Positions 1 through 8,041 of a stretch of 64,000 nt of DNA are shown here, in pieces; the first letter of the stretch is position 1; each line of letters begins with the position of its first letter. This DNA comes from UBA1941 sp046329555 (lineage in GTDB: Bacteria > Bacteroidota > Bacteroidia > Chitinophagales > LD1). A model generated the notes under the pieces. It was given only the letters and a program-made list of their open reading frames with translations. It searched no databases and was not told where the DNA came from. The DNA lies in the NCBI GenBank assembly GCA_046329555.1, contig JAXLUK010000002.1, forward strand, positions 496,001-560,000, in the 5' to 3' direction. Made by a program: the position numbers and the translations under genes.

Positions 1-199
1 TTACGCGTCCACCCAATATTTCGGGGAATCCCGTTAGGGTTTCTATAGCAATTGCCGGAACGCCACAAGACCGAATAAAATCCAGGGTTCCACCCGTGGA
101 ATACAAGGTCACTTCGTAGCGGTGTAACAATTGAATCAGGGGTTCCAGATGGTCTTTGTGATAAACAGAAATCAGGGCGGCGCGTACCGGTTTTTGCAT
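1..199 (-). CDS. purH: PurH, AICAR transformylase/IMP cyclohydrolase (N-terminal part, runs off window)
   Basis: The first 66 codons of a minus-strand gene that continues beyond base 1. The translation has the start of the MGS-like IMP cyclohydrolase domain: an ISVYHK stretch near residue 10, STGGT at residues 34-38 and LTGFPE near residue 57, in the spacing known for PurH. The enzyme carries out the last two steps of de novo purine synthesis (formyl transfer to AICAR and ring closure to IMP) in the cytoplasm. The ATG at 197-199 is chosen because it gives the usual short PurH N-terminus. The transformylase domain lies outside the window. It is divergent from the Omp28-like gene, with about 90 bases between the starts. 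Confidence 0.9.
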   Translation of the reverse strand, partial: MQKPVRAALISVYHKDHLEPLIQLLHRYEVTLYSTGGTLDFIRSCGVPAIAIETLTGFPEILGGRV

Positions 200-290
200 G
201 GTGCAAAAGTAGGTGGCGGCAAAAAGATTTCGTCACAGGTTTTCAACCATTCTTAACTTTTTATCGTCTATTTTGTGAACAACCAACTAC

Positions 291-1730
291 ATGAAGCAAT
301 ATATACTAGCTATCTTTGTCCTCCTGTCGTTTTTCGCAGGCGCTCAGTCTCCCGCCGTATCCTGGTTGAACCGCAACGATCCAAACCCGTACTATCTCAC
401 CACCAACAAGGATTATTATCTGCCTTTTTATCTCACCGATGCGGGCACGGTGTTTACGAATTCAGTTGCTTATTCTTATCAAGTCAATAGCGGACCTGTT
501 ATTCATCAACACGATTCGGTGAATCACAACCGCGCCACCAATTGCGTGAACGCCCTTCATCTTTCCAAATACCGCATCGCCCTCAATCAGCCGGTGCGCT
601 TTACGACTGCCGGCAGCTATACGTTCAAAATTTGGATCGATAGTTTGAATGGCATTGCGACTTCGCACGCTTATTTCGACACCAACATCCACTACTTTAA
701 AGTTTTGGAAAACCTGGCGCCGCGAAAAGGCCTCACGGAATATTTCTATCACGTGAGTTGCGGGCCCTGCGGCTTAGATGGAACGCCTTTCTATGAAAAC
801 CTGATTGATCATTTTTCAGATTATACGGAATGTGTGAAATTGCACAACTACATCGGACAGGCCGACTGGATGAAGATGAATTGTCCGGAAGCCATAGAGA
901 TTGATAGCGTAACCGGTTCTGTGGCGCATCCTGAAATGACCTACAACCGCATCGACCTCGCGCCGTTTCAAAATGCTGATTGGTATTATCCGTATCCGAA
1001 ATTTTGTCCTTTTGATTCTAATTTCATCATTACCGATGTAGTGTACAACCACAAAGTGCCCGCCCTGCTTTCGGCGCAGAACGTACAATTGAATACTACC
1101 ACCGGAAACTTGAGTTTTAATTTGCAGGCGCAGTTTCTCGACAATCAAACGTTTGCCAAAGAAGTACGATTGAGTTGCATGTTGGTAGAAGACAGCATTT
1201 ACGATTTCCAGGCTAATGACAATTCCAACCCCATTGATTCTACCTGGCATCGTTTTGTATTAAGAAAGATTTACGGCGGCCCCTGGGGCAAGGCTGGCTC
1301 AGTGCCGGCATCGGTAACGGCCGGACAAACGGTGAGCTTATCGTTTACCGATGTCTTGAACAGTCAATGGCAGAAAAGGCAGTTGTACCTGATTCCTATT
1401 TTGCAATTCTACGCCAGCGGCACTAACGGATTAGAAATTTTGGATGTCAAGCGGTTGCGCCTGATGAGCTTACTGCCGAATGATGTAGCGGCAGTAAGCG
1501 ATGAAAATTGGTTGCGCCTTTCGCCTAATCCGGCGCAAACCATGCTGCATCTGTCTTTTGATGCTGCCAACATCAACTGGCTGGAAATCTATTCCATTGA
1601 AGGAAGATTGATTAAGGCCGTACCGGCTGCAGCTTATCTTAATGTGGAAGATTTAACCAATGGCAGCTATCTGCTGAAAGCCAGTGGCAGCAACACTTCT
1701 GCCGTGATGCGATTCCATATTACCCGTTAA
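291..1730 (+). CDS. Omp28-like secreted protein with T9SS type A sorting domain
   Basis: A 479-residue exported protein. Residues 1-18 form a signal peptide ending at AGAQ. A Cys-Gly-Pro-Cys motif (C157, C160) follows a YFYHVS strand, as in Omp28-related proteins with a thioredoxin-like CxxC. The last ~75 residues read as a T9SS type A sorting domain (LSPNPAQ near residue 410, then DLTNGSYLLK), so the product is probably sent to the cell surface by the type IX system. The substrate is unknown; a redox or disulfide role is only a guess from the CGPC motif. Its 3' end overlaps the convergent DUF3667 gene by 11 bases. Confidence 0.75.
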   Translation: MKQYILAIFVLLSFFAGAQSPAVSWLNRNDPNPYYLTTNKDYYLPFYLTDAGTVFTNSVAYSYQVNSGPVIHQHDSVNHNRATNCVNALHLSKYRIALNQPVRFTTAGSYTFKIWIDSLNGIATSHAYFDTNIHYFKVLENLAPRKGLTEYFYHVSCGPCGLDGTPFYENLIDHFSDYTECVKLHNYIGQADWMKMNCPEAIEIDSVTGSVAHPEMTYNRIDLAPFQNADWYYPYPKFCPFDSNFIITDVVYNHKVPALLSAQNVQLNTTTGNLSFNLQAQFLDNQTFAKEVRLSCMLVEDSIYDFQANDNSNPIDSTWHRFVLRKIYGGPWGKAGSVPASVTAGQTVSLSFTDVLNSQWQKRQLYLIPILQFYASGTNGLEILDVKRLRLMSLLPNDVAAVSDENWLRLSPNPAQTMLHLSFDAANINWLEIYSIEGRLIKAVPAAAYLNVEDLTNGSYLLKASGSNTSAVMRFHITR

Positions 1731-2544
1731 GCACTTCAGGATGCACTTGCTGTACCCAAAGCAAACCAAGGGCAACGGCTACAATAAAGAAAAGCACATA
1801 CAATAATCCGGTTAGGATGTATGACCACAACACCCGCAGCAAGCGCTGCCGCGCCGGGATGGTATGAAAAAGCTGCATCAGCGTAAAGGTGACGTACCCA
1901 ATACTGATAATTTCCGGCAAGGTCAGCAGCCAGTTTTCAGGATCGTGAATCAGCCATAGGGTGAGCGGCATGAAAAGAATCTTGATGACGATATGCCAGC
2001 CTTGCATGTAGGCGTTAATCACCAAATGTTTGGCGTAGTTATAACCACTGGCGTAAAAGGCGCGGTAGGTACCAAATGCTGAAAATGGCAACAACAACAG
2101 CATCAGAAAGGCGTAGTGATTGATCAACCACTCCATCACCTGTTTTACCTGAGAAACCGTTTTTTGGCCATCGCCAACAGCCAACTCTACATGCGAGCCT
2201 ACATGCTGCCAATGGGCTAAAAAGCCATACAATCCAGCAATAATGACCAGGAACGAAATCGGCTTGAAATGCCGTACGCGCTTGCCTTCAATAAATTCCC
2301 GGATGGCATTGCCGGGCCGAATCATCAATTCTTTCAGCGTGTAGAAGATGCCGCTGTCGAAATGAAACAAACCATGTTGGATATCATGCCACAGAAAATG
2401 CGCATTAATATCGTGCGTATCTGCCGCCTGGCCGCATTGCGCACAATAGTTTCCGTTAACAGGACTTTGGCAATTTTTGCAAATCACCACCGTATCAGAT
2501 GTAGAACTTCCGTCCACCTTTTTATCTTCGCCCGAAAATAGCAA
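1720..2544 (-). CDS. DUF3667 family membrane protein with N-terminal zinc ribbon
   Basis: Up to 274 residues. Two CxxC pairs (C22/C25 and C35/C38) form a likely zinc ribbon, followed by the FHFDSGIFYTLKELMIRPG region and several hydrophobic segments between about residues 95 and 270, the layout of DUF3667 proteins. Function unknown; located in the inner membrane. The longest frame begins with TTG at 2544, but that codon lies 3 bases from the divergent yqeY start and inside the yqeY promoter area, so a GTG a few codons later (2515-2517) may be the real start. The 3' end overlaps the convergent Omp28-like gene. Confidence 0.75.
   Translation of the reverse strand: MLFSGEDKKVDGSSTSDTVVICKNCQSPVNGNYCAQCGQAADTHDINAHFLWHDIQHGLFHFDSGIFYTLKELMIRPGNAIREFIEGKRVRHFKPISFLVIIAGLYGFLAHWQHVGSHVELAVGDGQKTVSQVKQVMEWLINHYAFLMLLLLPFSAFGTYRAFYASGYNYAKHLVINAYMQGWHIVIKILFMPLTLWLIHDPENWLLTLPEIISIGYVTFTLMQLFHTIPARQRLLRVLWSYILTGLLYVLFFIVAVALGLLWVQQVHPEVLNG
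2522..2529 (+). promoter_or_regulatory. Bacteroidota -7 box for yqeY
   Basis: TATCTTCG matches the TAnnTTTG consensus at 7 of 8 positions and lies 18 bases before the yqeY ATG. It overlaps the annotated N-terminus of the divergent DUF3667 gene, which supports a shorter start for that gene. Confidence 0.5.
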
Positions 2545-2546
2545 TC

Positions 2547-2999
2547 ATGTCGTTAGAAGAGAAAATAAATAGTGATTTGAAAGCGGCCATGATGGCCAAG
2601 GATCAGGCCGCTATGCGCGCCATCCGCGCCGTTAAGGCAGCCATTCTGCTGGCTAAAACAGAAAAAGGCGCCACCGGCGAAATCACCAGCGAGCGAGAAA
2701 TTCAATTGCTGACCAAAATGATTAAGCAGCGAAAAGAAAGCATCGCCATCTTTGAACAACAAAACCGTGCAGATTTAGCCACCACTGAAAAAGAAGAAGT
2801 GGCGGTGATTGAAAAGTATTTGCCGGCAATGATGAGCGATGATGACATCCGCGCAGAAATCACCAAAATTATTGCCGCAACAGGCGCTGCGTCTCAAAAA
2901 GAAATGGGTAAGGTGATGGGCGCTGCGTCTAAGGCATTGGCTGGCAAAGCCGACAATAAACGCGTGTCGGAAATCGTTAAAGAATTATTGCCTGCTTAA
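2547..2999 (+). CDS. GatB/YqeY domain protein
   Basis: 150 residues, the usual length of stand-alone YqeY proteins. It begins SLEEKINSDLKAAMMAKD, has a helical N-domain with RAIRAVKAAI and KQRKESIAIFEQ, and ends with the small C-terminal tail domain (KEMGKVMGAASKALAGKAD, then SEIVKELL) that resembles the tRNA-contacting tail of GatB. The family is linked to tRNA-dependent amidotransferase function but its exact role is unsettled. It is first in a run of plus-strand genes (cvpA, pabA, hisB N-domain, recX). Confidence 0.9.
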   Translation: MSLEEKINSDLKAAMMAKDQAAMRAIRAVKAAILLAKTEKGATGEITSEREIQLLTKMIKQRKESIAIFEQQNRADLATTEKEEVAVIEKYLPAMMSDDDIRAEITKIIAATGAASQKEMGKVMGAASKALAGKADNKRVSEIVKELLPA

Positions 3000-3009
3000 A
3001 TCACTTCGC

Positions 3010-3543
3010 TTGATTTTCGACATCGTCTTTTTAATTTTTATTGCGGTAGGTTTCTGGTGGGGCTATCAGAAAGGCATCATCTATTCGTTGTTTTCCTTGG
3101 CCGCTTACTTCATCGGCATCATGGCCGCGCTGAAGTTCTCCTACATAGCCGTTAAATTCCTTAACGGCTCCTTACACCTGGGGCCGAAAGCCATGGCTAT
3201 CGCGGCCTTCGTTTTAGTATTTGCGCTGGTGGTGCTGTTGGTGCGCCTGATTGCCTGGGCCCTGGAAGCGGTATTAAAATCGTTCTCTCTCAACCTGGTT
3301 AATCAAATTATCGGCGGTTGCCTGCACGCGCTGGTGTCGCTCTACATTCTTTGCGTATTCATTTGGTTCGTAAATAAATGGGACGTGATTTCCCTGGAAC
3401 AAAAGCGCACTTCGCATGTGTATGGCTATATCGCCGACCTGGGACCAACAGTAGTTGATTACACCGGCCGCGCAGTGCCCGCTATCCGACACCTGTTCGA
3501 TGATTTCGACGAATTAATCAGCCAGCCGATTCACAACTCCTAA
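3010..3543 (+). CDS. CvpA family membrane protein
   Basis: 177 residues with four hydrophobic segments at roughly 1-25, 28-50, 63-90 and 98-120, and the early motif GFWWGYQKGII typical of CvpA/colicin V production family proteins. The start is TTG at 3010, because no in-frame ATG or GTG precedes the first conserved segment. It lies 10 bases after yqeY and 2 bases before pabA, which suggests cotranscription. The family is implicated in envelope or biofilm functions; the molecular role is not known. Confidence 0.85.
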   Translation: MIFDIVFLIFIAVGFWWGYQKGIIYSLFSLAAYFIGIMAALKFSYIAVKFLNGSLHLGPKAMAIAAFVLVFALVVLLVRLIAWALEAVLKSFSLNLVNQIIGGCLHALVSLYILCVFIWFVNKWDVISLEQKRTSHVYGYIADLGPTVVDYTGRAVPAIRHLFDDFDELISQPIHNS

Positions 3544-3545
3544 CC

Positions 3546-4139
3546 ATGGTGTTGCTCATCGATAATTACGATTCGTTCACGTACATGCTGCGCGACTACC
3601 TGTTGCAGTTACACCTGCCGGTTGAAGTAGTGCGCAACGATGCCCTGCAGTTGAGCGACCTCGCCTTGATGGATGTTGAAGCTATCGTGATTTCGCCAGG
3701 ACCCAAAACGCCTCAGGAATCAGGACTCACCTTGCCCATCATTGAAAAATATCATCGTGAAAAACCCATTCTCGGTATTTGTCTGGGGCATCAGGCCTTA
3801 GGACAGTTTTTCGGCGCGCGCCTGGTGCGCGCAACGCGACCGATGCATGGCAAAACCTCTTCTGTGCAACACAATGGACATCCTGTTTTTAATCACATTC
3901 CTTCGCCATTTGAAGCCATGCGCTATCATTCGCTGGCCTTGAAGAATTTACCCGATGCGCTGGAAACCATTGCCATTGCAAAAGATGGCACCATCATGGG
4001 TGTAGCGCATCGCGAGTGGCCGTTGATTGGTTTGCAGTTTCACCCCGAAAGCATTCTTACGCCGCACGGCCGCCAACTTTTATCGAACTGGCACCAATGG
4101 TACACTTCCTTCCTGGCCACACCATCAAATTCCCAATAA
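3546..4139 (+). CDS. pabA: Aminodeoxychorismate/anthranilate synthase glutamine amidotransferase subunit
   Basis: A 197-residue class I glutamine amidotransferase. It starts LLIDNYDSFTY and carries the nucleophile C79 in GICLGHQ and the H166/E168 pair in FHPES. It hydrolyses glutamine and passes ammonia to a chorismate-using partner subunit. No partner (PabB or TrpE) or other trp gene lies nearby, so folate (PabA) is favoured over tryptophan (TrpG), but many bacteria use one subunit for both. Cytoplasmic. It sits in the yqeY-cvpA-pabA-hisB(N)-recX run. Confidence 0.88.
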   Translation: MVLLIDNYDSFTYMLRDYLLQLHLPVEVVRNDALQLSDLALMDVEAIVISPGPKTPQESGLTLPIIEKYHREKPILGICLGHQALGQFFGARLVRATRPMHGKTSSVQHNGHPVFNHIPSPFEAMRYHSLALKNLPDALETIAIAKDGTIMGVAHREWPLIGLQFHPESILTPHGRQLLSNWHQWYTSFLATPSNSQ

Positions 4140-4147
4140 TTTAAATT

Positions 4148-4705
4148 ATGAAGAAAGTACTGTTCATCGACCGCGATGGGACGCTGATTCTGGAAACAGC
4201 GAATTTTAAAATAGAACATCCGGAAGAAATCGCCTTCTATCCGGGCATGATGGAATGGTTGCGAAAAATTGCGGAAGAACTTTCCTATGAACTTGTTTTG
4301 GTGACGAATCAGGATGGATTAGGCACCCCTGATTTCCCCGACGAACCCTTCTTCACCACCCATCGGCTAATTATGAAAACGCTGGCAGAAAATGGCATTC
4401 ATTTTTCGGCAGAACATATCGACCGCACCTACCCCTGGGAAAATCAGGATACCCGAAAGCCGGGCACTGGTATGCTGAAATCTTACTTTTCACCTGAATA
4501 TAATCTGGCAGATTCGTTTGTAATTGGCGACCGCATTACCGATGTGATGTTGGCGAAAAATTTAGGTTGCCGTTGTTTCTGGTTAAACGATGGGCGCAAT
4601 CTGGGCGCGGGTGAAATTAAAGAAGATGCTGCGGCGCTGTCGCCATCTATAGCGCTGGAGACCCTGAGTTGGCAAGCGATCTACGATTTTTTAAAGAACT
4701 CTTAA
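4148..4705 (+). CDS. hisB: Histidinol-phosphatase, stand-alone HisB N-terminal domain
   Basis: A 185-residue HAD phosphatase. The catalytic aspartates D8 and D10 lie in FIDRDGTL, TNQDGLGT follows near residue 55, and the aspartate of the last HAD motif is in VIGDRITDVMLA. The block DRTYPWENQDTRKPGTGML matches the HisB N-domain of Bacteroidota, in which the zinc cysteines of the E. coli enzyme are absent. In the usual bifunctional HisB this domain is followed by imidazoleglycerol-phosphate dehydratase; here the gene stops at TAA straight after the linker helix (IYDFLKNS), so only the phosphatase is made. No other his gene is nearby. It could have another sugar- or amino-phosphate substrate. 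Confidence 0.75.
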   Translation: MKKVLFIDRDGTLILETANFKIEHPEEIAFYPGMMEWLRKIAEELSYELVLVTNQDGLGTPDFPDEPFFTTHRLIMKTLAENGIHFSAEHIDRTYPWENQDTRKPGTGMLKSYFSPEYNLADSFVIGDRITDVMLAKNLGCRCFWLNDGRNLGAGEIKEDAAALSPSIALETLSWQAIYDFLKNS

Positions 4706-4710
4706 TCACT

Positions 4711-5163
4711 ATGGACCCTATCCTGCTGGAAAAACTGCAACACTTTTGTGAGTATGCCGAACGCTGCGAGCATGATGTTGTTCAGAAATGTTATCGCCTA
4801 AAAATTCCAAGGCTAGAACATGCGGCATATATTGCAGCTTTGCGTCGTAACAACTTTCTGAATGAAGCGCGCTTTATTCAGCACTTCGTTTACAGCAGAT
4901 CAACCTATAAAAAATGGGGCGCGGCAAAAATCAAAGCCGCGCTGGCCGCCAAAGGTATTCGCGGACCAGCCGTTCAGCCGTATTTAGATGAATTAGAACC
5001 AGAAGCCACTCAAGAACAAGCCAATGCGGTGGCCGCGAAAAAGTGGCCGGGCATCAAGGGTGAACTCCGGGAACGCAAATTGAAATTGTTGCGTTTTCTG
5101 ATTGGAAGAGGATACGATATGGGCACGGCAAAAAAAGCCGTGGAACAAGCCTTACGCGATTAG
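4711..5163 (+). CDS. recX: RecX family regulator of RecA
   Basis: 150 residues from the ATG at 4711; a longer frame begins at 4669 inside hisB but has no support. All-helical, with LRRNNFLNEARFIQHFVYSR followed by KWGAAKIKAALAAKGI, the second three-helix repeat signature of RecX, and a C-terminal third repeat (LLRFLIGRGYD). RecX binds RecA filaments and limits recombinase activity. It starts 5 bases after the hisB stop. Its stop codon overlaps that of the convergent dnaN by three bases. Confidence 0.8.
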   Translation: MDPILLEKLQHFCEYAERCEHDVVQKCYRLKIPRLEHAAYIAALRRNNFLNEARFIQHFVYSRSTYKKWGAAKIKAALAAKGIRGPAVQPYLDELEPEATQEQANAVAAKKWPGIKGELRERKLKLLRFLIGRGYDMGTAKKAVEQALRD

Positions 5164-6278
5164 CTGTTAATCATTACCGGCATCACCAGCATCAGCAAAT
5201 CTTCGTGCTCCTTCACATCACTCGGACGCAACACACCCGCGCGCGTAGGCACCGATAATTCGATTTCAATTTCGTTGGAATCCAGTACCCCCAGCATTTC
5301 AATCAGGAAGCGCGCATTGAAGGCAATTTCCATGTCATTACCTTCGTAAGAACAAGTTAACCGCTCATTCGCTTCGTTAGAGAAATCCAGATCCTGCGCA
5401 GAAATTTTCAATTCACTTCCGGCAATAGTCAGAATAATCTGATACGTGGTTTTGTTGGCGTAAATAGAAATACGACGCAACGCATTTTGGAACTCGAGAC
5501 GGTTTACCGTCAATTTGTTTGGATTGTTCTGAGGAATTACCGCATTGTAATCAGGGTACGTAGCATCAATTAAACGACAAATCAGACGCGTATTTTCAAA
5601 GCTGAAGAAGGCATTTGATTTGTTGTAGGAAACGTTGGTGGCCGCTTCCGACTGAGGCAGGCTGTTTTTCAACAAGTTCAACGCTTTTTTAGGAAGAATG
5701 AATTGCGCTGGCTTCGCGCTCTTCAAATCTTCGCGGCGCAGACGAACTAATTTATGCGCATCCGTAGAAACGAAGGTGGTGCCTTCCTGATCTACCTGCA
5801 TCAGTACGCCCGTCATAGCCGGACGCAAATCATCATTAGAAACAGCGAATACCGTGCTGGCAATGGCATGACTCAGCACATTGGCGCCTACATTAACTTC
5901 AGTAACGCCATCCGGCTGTGGAATTTTTGGGAAATCTTCAGGATTCTCGCCGGCAACTTTGTACTTACCGGTTTCAGAAGTGATTTCGATGCCGAAAGTT
6001 TTGTTATCTACCTTGAACGTCAGCGGTTGCTCCGGCAACGTCTTCAAGGTATCCAGCAATATTTTTGCTGGAATGGCAATTCTGCCATTGTCTTTAGATT
6101 CTACCCGAACCTCTGTGCTCATAGAAGTTTCCAGATCGGTAGCGTAGATGGTGAGCTTACCGCCCTGAATTTCAAACAGAAAGTCTTCCAGAATAGGCAG
6201 CACTGAGGTGGCGTTAATCACCCCGCTAATCATTTGAAGGCTTTTCAGCAGCGATATGGTAGAAACAATAAACTTCAT
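5160..6278 (-). CDS. dnaN: DNA polymerase III beta subunit (sliding clamp)
   Basis: 372 residues, the usual clamp length, with three repeated domains of about 120 residues. Family motifs include the start MKFIVSTISLLKSLQ, AIASTVFAVSNDDLRPAM in domain 2 and the hydrophobic C-terminal tail LLMLVMPVM that contributes to partner binding. It forms the dimeric ring that holds replicative polymerase on DNA. It is monocistronic here, away from dnaA, with a consensus -7 box upstream. Confidence 0.97.
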   Translation of the reverse strand: MKFIVSTISLLKSLQMISGVINATSVLPILEDFLFEIQGGKLTIYATDLETSMSTEVRVESKDNGRIAIPAKILLDTLKTLPEQPLTFKVDNKTFGIEITSETGKYKVAGENPEDFPKIPQPDGVTEVNVGANVLSHAIASTVFAVSNDDLRPAMTGVLMQVDQEGTTFVSTDAHKLVRLRREDLKSAKPAQFILPKKALNLLKNSLPQSEAATNVSYNKSNAFFSFENTRLICRLIDATYPDYNAVIPQNNPNKLTVNRLEFQNALRRISIYANKTTYQIILTIAGSELKISAQDLDFSNEANERLTCSYEGNDMEIAFNARFLIEMLGVLDSNEIEIELSVPTRAGVLRPSDVKEHEDLLMLVMPVMINS

Positions 6279-6297
6279 GAACCTAAAATTTTGCGCC

Positions 6298-6305
6298 CAA
6301 ATATA
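6298..6305 (-). promoter_or_regulatory. Bacteroidota -7 box for dnaN
   Basis: On the minus strand TATATTTG is a perfect TAnnTTTG match 19 bases before the dnaN ATG. Confidence 0.6.
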
Positions 6306-6335
6306 ATAATAGGGGCGAAAGCAGCCAGCCGCGAT

Positions 6336-7475
6336 TTACTGTTGTACGGCGCGCAGGCAACTCTGCCACAGTGCGGCTGCCGTATTCGCTAATGAAAACT
6401 TACAACATTGTTCCCTGCCCCGGGCAATTAACACGGCACGAAGCCCCTCCTCTTCGGCCAGGCGCTTCATCGCTGCCGCTATGGCAACCATATCATCGGG
6501 TGCTACCAGCAAGGCCGCATCACCGCATACTTCTGGCAAAGAAGATGCAGTAGATGCCAGCACCGGCACGCCAGCCGCCATGGCTTCCAGCGGTGGCACC
6601 CCAAACCCTTCAAACAACGATACATAGCAGAAGGCCAGCGCACTGCCCATTAGCAAGCGCAAGGTGGCCGCATCGGCGCGACCGGTGAAAATGACATCGC
6701 TGCGGTGCTGCATGTTACGCAAAACTACTTCCAGGTCGCTGTTTTGCCAGCCCATAGCACCTGCTATAATGAAGCGGGTCGCGCTTACGGTGGTCGCTTT
6801 GTATTGATCAAAAGCGCGTAGCATAGCCGGCAAATTCTTCCGCGGATTAATCGATCCTACATAAAAAAAATAAGGCGCTCCGGCGCTGAATGTAGCGCGG
6901 GTATCTGCAATTTCTTCTTCCGTTAATGGCTCAAATTGCTCCTGAGGCGCATTGTAAACCACATCAATTTTATCCTGTTCAATGCCGTACGTTTCGGCAA
7001 TATCGTTTTTAGAAAAAGTAGAAACGGTGGCAATGCGCGCGGCATGATGCATAAACTTCGGCACAAAATACCGGTAGTAATACAGCGCCGTTGGCGATAC
7101 ATGTTCCGGAAAATGCTCGAAAGCGATATCGTGCTGCACCGCAACCGTTGGCGTAGCACTACGGAGCGACACATACCCATCGGGCGAGAGGAACACCTCG
7201 GGCTTCGATTTTTGCAGGAACCGCGCTACAGCAATTTCAAACCACCACCACCACAACAACGGATGACGGGCAGGAGGCCACAACACATGAACAGTAACGT
7301 TTGGGTAGGAGGAAAACCAATCCGGCGGGGTGCGATCAAACAAAAAATCAAAGGCTACATCAGGATGCGCTTTGGCTAAACCACAAGCCATTTCGTAACT
7401 GAAAAAACCCAGTCCTTCCATTTTGTTTTCTATCACAAAACGGCAGTTAATGGCCATGCGTTTAATCGCGCTCAT
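6336..7475 (-). CDS. Glycosyltransferase family 4-type (GT-B fold)
   Basis: A 379-residue GT-B glycosyltransferase. The N-terminal acceptor domain starts RMAINCRFV. The C-terminal donor domain has FFYVGSINPRKNLPAMLRAF (near residue 205) and the EGFGVPPLEAMAAGVPVLAS stretch near residue 290 that holds the E-x7-E retaining-enzyme motif. It probably transfers a nucleotide-sugar residue to an envelope glycan or lipid; the substrate cannot be read from the sequence. The ATG abuts the stop of the upstream gene (no gap), so the two are translationally close. Confidence 0.85.
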   Translation of the reverse strand: MSAIKRMAINCRFVIENKMEGLGFFSYEMACGLAKAHPDVAFDFLFDRTPPDWFSSYPNVTVHVLWPPARHPLLWWWWFEIAVARFLQKSKPEVFLSPDGYVSLRSATPTVAVQHDIAFEHFPEHVSPTALYYYRYFVPKFMHHAARIATVSTFSKNDIAETYGIEQDKIDVVYNAPQEQFEPLTEEEIADTRATFSAGAPYFFYVGSINPRKNLPAMLRAFDQYKATTVSATRFIIAGAMGWQNSDLEVVLRNMQHRSDVIFTGRADAATLRLLMGSALAFCYVSLFEGFGVPPLEAMAAGVPVLASTASSLPEVCGDAALLVAPDDMVAIAAAMKRLAEEEGLRAVLIARGREQCCKFSLANTAAALWQSCLRAVQQ

Positions 7476-8009
7476 TTACGAAGCCGATGAGCTGCCCTTA
7501 AATTGCTGATCGGTGTTTTTAAACAACACATTGAAGGTGGTCAGCGAGCCATAGATGCGCGTAATGTATTGCTGCAAATCCACTTTTTCTTCATCTGTAA
7601 GCACTTTATGCGCATTGATTTGCTGCTCCAGCACGCGCAGCCGGTCGCGCACCATCACAATTTTATGGAAGAAGGTTTCGATGGGCACTTCTTTCGCCTG
7701 CAGCGTTGCATCGCCCGGCTTCATCACCAACGTACCTTTTTGCCAGCGGCTACCCAGTTCTACGCGCTCCGACAAATCCGCTTTTCTGTCCAGAATATTT
7801 TCCAGCGCCATTTCAATATCCTGCATACTCAGGGCAATATCGCCATGCTCGTTTTTCTGCACCACTTCAAGTTCAAAATTGCGGTCGATGCCGCGGGTAC
7901 TATTCCCTTCTTTAAACCAGGCGGTGTAAAAAGAGGCATCCATATCCACAATAACGCCCTGTCCGAACTTCGGATGGCGGATGGTTGAGCCAATTGAGAG
8001 TTGTTCCAT
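7476..8009 (-). CDS. Conserved protein with N-terminal Tudor/SH3-like fold, function unknown
   Basis: 177 residues from the ATG at 8009. The start is chosen because a -7-like box (TATATTCG, minus strand, 8015-8022) lies between it and the earlier in-frame ATG at 8033. Residues 4-20 (SIGSTIRHPKFGQGVIV) resemble the small DUF3553-type barrel seen at the ends of UvrD/PcrA-like proteins. The rest is helical and charged with a coiled-coil-like stretch near residues 120-150. Function unknown. It lies between two genes for envelope glycan enzymes. Confidence 0.7.
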   Translation of the reverse strand: MEQLSIGSTIRHPKFGQGVIVDMDASFYTAWFKEGNSTRGIDRNFELEVVQKNEHGDIALSMQDIEMALENILDRKADLSERVELGSRWQKGTLVMKPGDATLQAKEVPIETFFHKIVMVRDRLRVLEQQINAHKVLTDEEKVDLQQYITRIYGSLTTFNVLFKNTDQQFKGSSSAS

Positions 8010-8041
8010 TGCGGCGAATATAACCAAACCCAAAAACCGAA

